Shown here in pieces: positions 59,794 to 64,000 of a stretch of DNA of 64,000 nucleotides. This DNA comes from Balneola sp. MJW-20. Its GTDB lineage: Bacteria; Bacteroidota; Rhodothermia; Balneolales; Balneolaceae. The position numbers and the translations under genes were made by a program. Every line of letters begins with the position of its first letter. Position 1 is the first letter of the stretch. The stretch covers positions 1,860,001-1,924,000 of the forward strand of contig NZ_JBFNXW010000001.1 of assembly GCF_040811775.1 (NCBI RefSeq), read 5' to 3'. The notes under the pieces were generated by a model. That model searched no databases and was not told where the DNA came from. It worked only from the letters and a program-made list of their open reading frames with translations.

Positions 59794-60816
59794 TCAATTT
59801 CTGCCTTTCATCAGAAAATTTCTAACGGAAGCAGGGGCCGAAGGTGCTCCACATCTAAATCCATCATGACCACAGTCATTCTCCAGGATTAATAGCTCCG
59901 TATCAGTAGCTCCTTTGAAATCGATGGCAGAAAATGGTGTCACTACATGATCTGTACGAACAACAATACTGAAAAGGTCAGCTTTCAGAAGCTCGTTTAT
60001 ACTCTTACCGGTTCCTTTTGCATGTTTATAAACATCATGAGTCATCATGGCACTAAGCTGTCGCTGATAATCATAGCTGATCGGGTCAGGTAGTATCATA
60101 TCAGTTACTCCATCCCTGAGATCTTCATAAGCTATATCCGGATCTGTACTCTCATGCATTAATTTCGGTGAACCATAATTCATAGCCTGAAGAGCCTCTA
60201 AGAGTTCAAGGGGCTTATCGCAGTCACACTTTCGCCTCATTTCGATCAAATCATACTGGATCTGCCAAAGGTGAATATCATAGGCAGAAAGCTTGGGTGA
60301 ACCGATAATTGGAACCAGTTTTTCCATATACTCAGGATATCTGAATGCCCACTCGTAGGTCTGCATTCCTCCCATAGATATACCGACCACAGCATAGATC
60401 TTTTCGAAGCCCATGAGATCGGTTAGTACCGAGTATTGAGTATTAACCATATCAGCGATGGTGATCTCCGGAAATGCATCTCCTCTTTGACTTACTGAAT
60501 TTGACGGCGAAGATGAGATCCCGTTTCCCAGAGCATCAAAAGCGACTACATAAAAGCCGGAAAAATCCATGAATCCACTCTTCATTATGTTATACCATCC
60601 CTCCGATGATCCTAGGAACCAGGATGGTATCACAATGATATTGTCCCGGGCCTCATTTAAATCTCCGAATACCCGGTATCCAATCTTACAGTCTTCTATG
60701 AAATTGCCGCTTATAAGCTCACACTTTCCTAAGTCGGCTATTTTAAGTTCCTGCCCCCTGATATTAGTTGGGCCAATAAATAATAAAATCAGAATTACTT
60801 TATATATCGGCCTCAT
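59794..60816 (-). CDS. Exported alpha/beta hydrolase, homoserine acetyltransferase (MetX)-like
   Basis: From ATG at 60816 the 340-residue protein has a signal peptide (MRPIYKVILILLFIGPTNIRGQ) and an alpha/beta-hydrolase fold. The nucleophile elbow GISMGGMQTYEWA and surrounding GDLNEARDNIIVIPSWFLG match MetX-like enzymes. The catalytic Asp and His are probably in FSIVVRTDHVVTPF and NDCGHDGFR. True MetX is cytoplasmic, so export suggests a different substrate. A TTG at 60828 is a less likely start. Confidence 0.8.
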   Translation of the reverse strand: MRPIYKVILILLFIGPTNIRGQELKIADLGKCELISGNFIEDCKIGYRVFGDLNEARDNIIVIPSWFLGSSEGWYNIMKSGFMDFSGFYVVAFDALGNGISSSPSNSVSQRGDAFPEITIADMVNTQYSVLTDLMGFEKIYAVVGISMGGMQTYEWAFRYPEYMEKLVPIIGSPKLSAYDIHLWQIQYDLIEMRRKCDCDKPLELLEALQAMNYGSPKLMHESTDPDIAYEDLRDGVTDMILPDPISYDYQRQLSAMMTHDVYKHAKGTGKSINELLKADLFSIVVRTDHVVTPFSAIDFKGATDTELLILENDCGHDGFRCGAPSAPASVRNFLMKGRN

Positions 60817-60986
60817 TTCAGCCCCCAATAATGAAATGCATTGCTATGAAAACTCAATCTCAGACCCTGATCAAAATCGCTCAAAACTACTCTGAAACTT
60901 ACTGTTTCTGCCAATATTCTATGTAATAATACTATGTTTACCATCAATCTATATTAAATACATCTCTCCCTTAGTATCATATATAA

Positions 60987-62636
60987 CTATTCCTTCCCAA
61001 ACCACACATTCAGAGTACGACCACTGTTAACAAAAAACCCGCTAACTATACCTCTTCCGTCTCGAATAAACTCGACCATCAGACCATTATCAGCCTGAAA
61101 AATATCTCTGGCCAACGGATTCAGTGTTGCTGCTCCCAGCCAGCGGTGTTCAGCAACGAGGGTCTCCTCCTCGTTGACTTCAAACCGCATTATGGAATCG
61201 ATCTCATCACTTATATATTGACCAGCATATGCTTCCAGTGAATTTCTATCCGGTTCCCAAACTTCCATTCTGCTAAATACCCGGATGCCGTCTGTATTGT
61301 CTACTGTAAAGGTCATAGTTCCATCCTCTGATGTATCTGAATAAAACCTGCTATCACTTCCGTTGATCCGGAACTCAGATTGAGATACCGGGATCAGTTC
61401 AGCACCACTATCGGATACCAGGTTCCCCCCTTCTGTACGCAGATCAATAAAATCATTCCGATCCTCATTGATGTATCTTCCGGTCATAGAGGAAAGCAGT
61501 TCCTCGTCGAGGGCGACTTTTTCTTCGTCATAATTAACTACGGGCTCCATGTACTCACCCAGGATCAGTTCCGCTATTGCCTCAGATGACAACCAGGCAC
61601 GGTTGAAATTTGATACAATAAAGATCCCCAGATCATGGTCCGGGTAATAACTCAGCTGTGTTCCGAAAGCTGCATGTCCGCCGGTATGACGATATCGCCT
61701 TAAGCCACGATATTCTCCAACTCCAATTCCCAGAGCGTATCCCGAGTTATTGCCGCTTGTGAGTATATTCGGTTCCAGGAAAACCTCCATCACTTCTGAA
61801 CCCCCAACTTTTGCTGTACGGAAATTATCAATCCATCGGGCCGCATCCGGTACATTCATAAAGACATCAGCTGCTCCGAATATAGCACGATTACTTTTTT
61901 CATTGGTGTAACCTGTTTGTTCATTATAAGAATAGGATTCAGCAGCATTTTTAATTGGCTGACCCACGTAGGTTTCGATCTGAGTGTCATCCATATCCAG
62001 CGCATCCAGAATATTCTTATCTACCCACTCGGCTGCGGACTCCCCGGCAGCAATCTCGAATATCTCAGCCAGAATAACCCAGGCAGTGGAGTTATATGTG
62101 TACCTTGAGTCAGGCGAGAACTCCAGTTCCGGCTGGCGGCGTACCACTTCAAGAGCATCTTCTTGAGACAGCCGGTCTACACCGATCACTCTTCCGGCCA
62201 GTGTCGACATGGTGTAGGCTTCCCGGTATCCACTGCTATGGTTCAGCAGGTTCCGTAGAGTAACTTCCTCATCAAATTCAGGCCAGTCCTCCAGATAGTC
62301 ACTTACCGGATCATCGAGATCAAGCGTACCTGCCACGTGCTGCATGGCAAATGCATAACCCAGAAACTGCTTGGTCACTGAACCAATGTTGTATACCATT
62401 TCCGGATCATTGGGCATATCATAATTCAGATTTGCCAGTCCGTATCCTTTCTGAAATACCAGTTTTCCATTCTGTACCACTCCAACCACCAGTCCCGGTG
62501 TGGTATCATTTACCGTTTCCGGGATCATTTCATCGACCTGTTTTTCAAGACCGGAATATTCTGAAACCGGTTCACAGGCATTAGTTAGGATTACAAAACA
62601 GAAAATTAAACTGAGAAAATTATAGCACCTGTTCAT
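60987..62636 (-). CDS. Beta-lactamase-fold serine hydrolase lipoprotein
   Basis: The 549-residue lipoprotein (lipobox LTNAC, Cys21) has a class C beta-lactamase/PBP-like domain. It shows SxxK (SVTK, 86-89), YxN (YNSTAW, near 180) and HTGG (near 316), followed by a C-terminal beta domain (about 380-549). Such proteins are D-aminopeptidases, esterases or peptidoglycan-acting enzymes; the substrate is unknown. A second, different family member lies upstream on the same strand. Confidence 0.88.
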   Translation of the reverse strand: MNRCYNFLSLIFCFVILTNACEPVSEYSGLEKQVDEMIPETVNDTTPGLVVGVVQNGKLVFQKGYGLANLNYDMPNDPEMVYNIGSVTKQFLGYAFAMQHVAGTLDLDDPVSDYLEDWPEFDEEVTLRNLLNHSSGYREAYTMSTLAGRVIGVDRLSQEDALEVVRRQPELEFSPDSRYTYNSTAWVILAEIFEIAAGESAAEWVDKNILDALDMDDTQIETYVGQPIKNAAESYSYNEQTGYTNEKSNRAIFGAADVFMNVPDAARWIDNFRTAKVGGSEVMEVFLEPNILTSGNNSGYALGIGVGEYRGLRRYRHTGGHAAFGTQLSYYPDHDLGIFIVSNFNRAWLSSEAIAELILGEYMEPVVNYDEEKVALDEELLSSMTGRYINEDRNDFIDLRTEGGNLVSDSGAELIPVSQSEFRINGSDSRFYSDTSEDGTMTFTVDNTDGIRVFSRMEVWEPDRNSLEAYAGQYISDEIDSIMRFEVNEEETLVAEHRWLGAATLNPLARDIFQADNGLMVEFIRDGRGIVSGFFVNSGRTLNVWFGKE

Positions 62637-62741
62637 AGCAGATCTTTTTAATTATTATAAAATTTCAAATTGATAGTACCTGCAACAATAAAAAGGGAAA
62701 TTTGCCCCAGCCAGCACCTTATTTCCAGATAGAGTGAGTAC

Positions 62742-64000
62742 CTAATCATCCACAGCTGAGCGGACCAGTACCCCGAACTTACCGCTGCTCTGATCTCCGT
62801 AATTTCCCCGGGTCTGCTTCATGATGATCCCGATCAGTTGTTCTTGCGGATCGGCCCAATAGGACGTATTAAAGTAGCCACCCCAGCTGAAAGTGCCTAC
62901 AGATACTCCGCTTCTGATATTACCCAGATCTGTTTCCAGTCCGAATGCAAGTCCGTAAGCTCCCTGACCGTTGCCTAATAAATCACCGATCTGATTAGTC
63001 ATCATGTAATCGACCGTCTTCCTGCTAAGCAGACGAATACCGTTATACTCCCCTTTATTCAGATACATTTGCAGGAATTTGGCGTAATCCTCAACCGTGC
63101 TGCTGAGTCCTGCACCCCCTGAAAAGAAGGTCCGAGCCCCGTTCACCGGATATGATGAGTCATAGTATTTAGTTCCTGTGTAGGTGATCCACTCGCCGGA
63201 TTCATTTTTGGTCTGAACTTCTGTTAAGCGACTTTCCATTCCTTCAGGCAGATAAAACCAGGTATCATCCATATCAAGGGGATCAAAGATATGCTCCCGC
63301 AGATATTCATCGAATGGCTGACCTGATATTACTTCAATGAAGTATCCTAGCACATCAAGTCCCTCGCTGTATGTGAATTTTTCACCGGGTTCATGATGAA
63401 GCGGAAGCTTAGCCAGCATCTTTATATTCTCTTCTATGGTCACATCATCCAATGTGTACAAGTCAGTGATGCCCGCTTTCTGATAGATCTTCCGGATCCG
63501 GTCGTCGCCATCAATGATGCCGTACCCGATTCCCGAGGTATGAGTGATCAGGTGTCGAATAGTAATGGGTGTCTCTGTCGGCACCGTAGTATAGGATGAA
63601 TCCTCCTCATTGAAAGAGTCCAGTACCTGAGCATCTGCAAATTCAGAGATATAATTCGCGATGGGTTCGTCCAGATTAAAGAGTCCCTGCTCCCACAGCA
63701 TCATCACCGCCGTTGAAGTGATGGCCTTAGACTGTGAAGCGATTCGAAAAATGTCATCCTTTCGCTGAGGGCGAGACCCGTCGGCAGTCGCCGATCCAAA
63801 AGCTTTGTGATAGACTATCTTTCCGTTTCGGGCGACCAATGCCACCATACCCGGCACTTGTCCTGATTCAATGGCATCAACCGCCATCTTATCGATCAGG
63901 CGAAGTCTTTCGTCCGACATTCCTTCCGCAGCCGGAGCGGCTGTGGTCATTGGCGGGGTTTGTTTTACTGACGTAGTCTGTGCGTATACCGAAAATGAAA
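62742..64000 (-). CDS. Beta-lactamase-fold serine hydrolase, 5' end outside the window
   Basis: The frame stays open from 62742 to the right edge. At least 418 residues are visible, beginning within a signal peptide (SFSVYAQTTSVKQ). An internal ATG at 63950 is therefore not the start. The domain carries SxxK (IASQSKAI), a YxN-like YSE (FTYSEGLD) and a C-terminal VSVGTFSWGG that replaces HTGG. It resembles class C beta-lactamase-like esterases. Its stop codon is 105 nt before the start of the next family member. Confidence 0.85.
   Translation of the reverse strand, partial: SFSVYAQTTSVKQTPPMTTAAPAAEGMSDERLRLIDKMAVDAIESGQVPGMVALVARNGKIVYHKAFGSATADGSRPQRKDDIFRIASQSKAITSTAVMMLWEQGLFNLDEPIANYISEFADAQVLDSFNEEDSSYTTVPTETPITIRHLITHTSGIGYGIIDGDDRIRKIYQKAGITDLYTLDDVTIEENIKMLAKLPLHHEPGEKFTYSEGLDVLGYFIEVISGQPFDEYLREHIFDPLDMDDTWFYLPEGMESRLTEVQTKNESGEWITYTGTKYYDSSYPVNGARTFFSGGAGLSSTVEDYAKFLQMYLNKGEYNGIRLLSRKTVDYMMTNQIGDLLGNGQGAYGLAFGLETDLGNIRSGVSVGTFSWGGYFNTSYWADPQEQLIGIIMKQTRGNYGDQSSGKFGVLVRSAVDD

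Overview
The window looks like a chromosomal segment of a marine or halophilic member of the Balneolota/Rhodothermota branch of the FCB group. This is inferred from protein character only. The clues are a type IX secretion sorting domain with the NYPNPFNP signature on a secreted nuclease, many lipoproteins with SS-C or NA-C lipoboxes, a TPP-controlled TonB-dependent receptor, DUF4834, DUF2911 and DUF721 proteins, promoters of the TTG-N20-TAnnTTT type, and frequent GTG and TTG starts with few strong Shine-Dalgarno sites.

The left part (0-26 kb) is mostly housekeeping. It holds tRNA-Ala, an OmpA/TSP3 lipoprotein, the translation cluster rplM-rpsI-rpsB-tsf, then pyrH-frr-smc and ispH. A leftward group follows: eno, a secreted endonuclease I, recF, a DciA-like DUF721 gene and a YbbR gene. 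Next come a HAD phosphatase, an outer-membrane protein, prmC, a DnaA-box region that may be oriC, the operon dnaA-folB-folK-dNK-DUF4834-TPR, and tRNA-Leu.

The middle and right parts (25-64 kb) are a periplasmic and cell-surface accessory zone. Nearly every product carries a signal peptide or lipobox. It includes a multicopper oxidase with its copper motifs in permuted order, a beta-helix protein, a PD40-propeller/amidohydrolase fusion, a creatininase between two related beta-propeller genes (one truncated), a GH97 alpha-glucosidase-like enzyme, exported MsrA, an amidohydrolase and a DUF2911 protein. It also has a TonB receptor under a TPP riboswitch, M28 and M14 metallopeptidases, a histidine kinase overlapping an AI-2E family transporter, NTF2-like proteins, a MetX-like hydrolase and two beta-lactamase-fold hydrolases. 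Cytoplasmic genes here are polX, methylmalonyl-CoA epimerase and a cupin. Two remnants related to REP-associated tyrosine transposases flank polX.

No prophage, CRISPR array, intact insertion sequence or defence island is visible. The items most worth a second look are the permuted multicopper oxidase, the TPP riboswitch with an apparent Shine-Dalgarno-masking hairpin, the degenerate RAYT pair around polX, three ACTTAAAT direct repeats at helical spacing, and the octamer minisatellites on both sides of ispH. Only sequence reading was used; no searches or computations were run.
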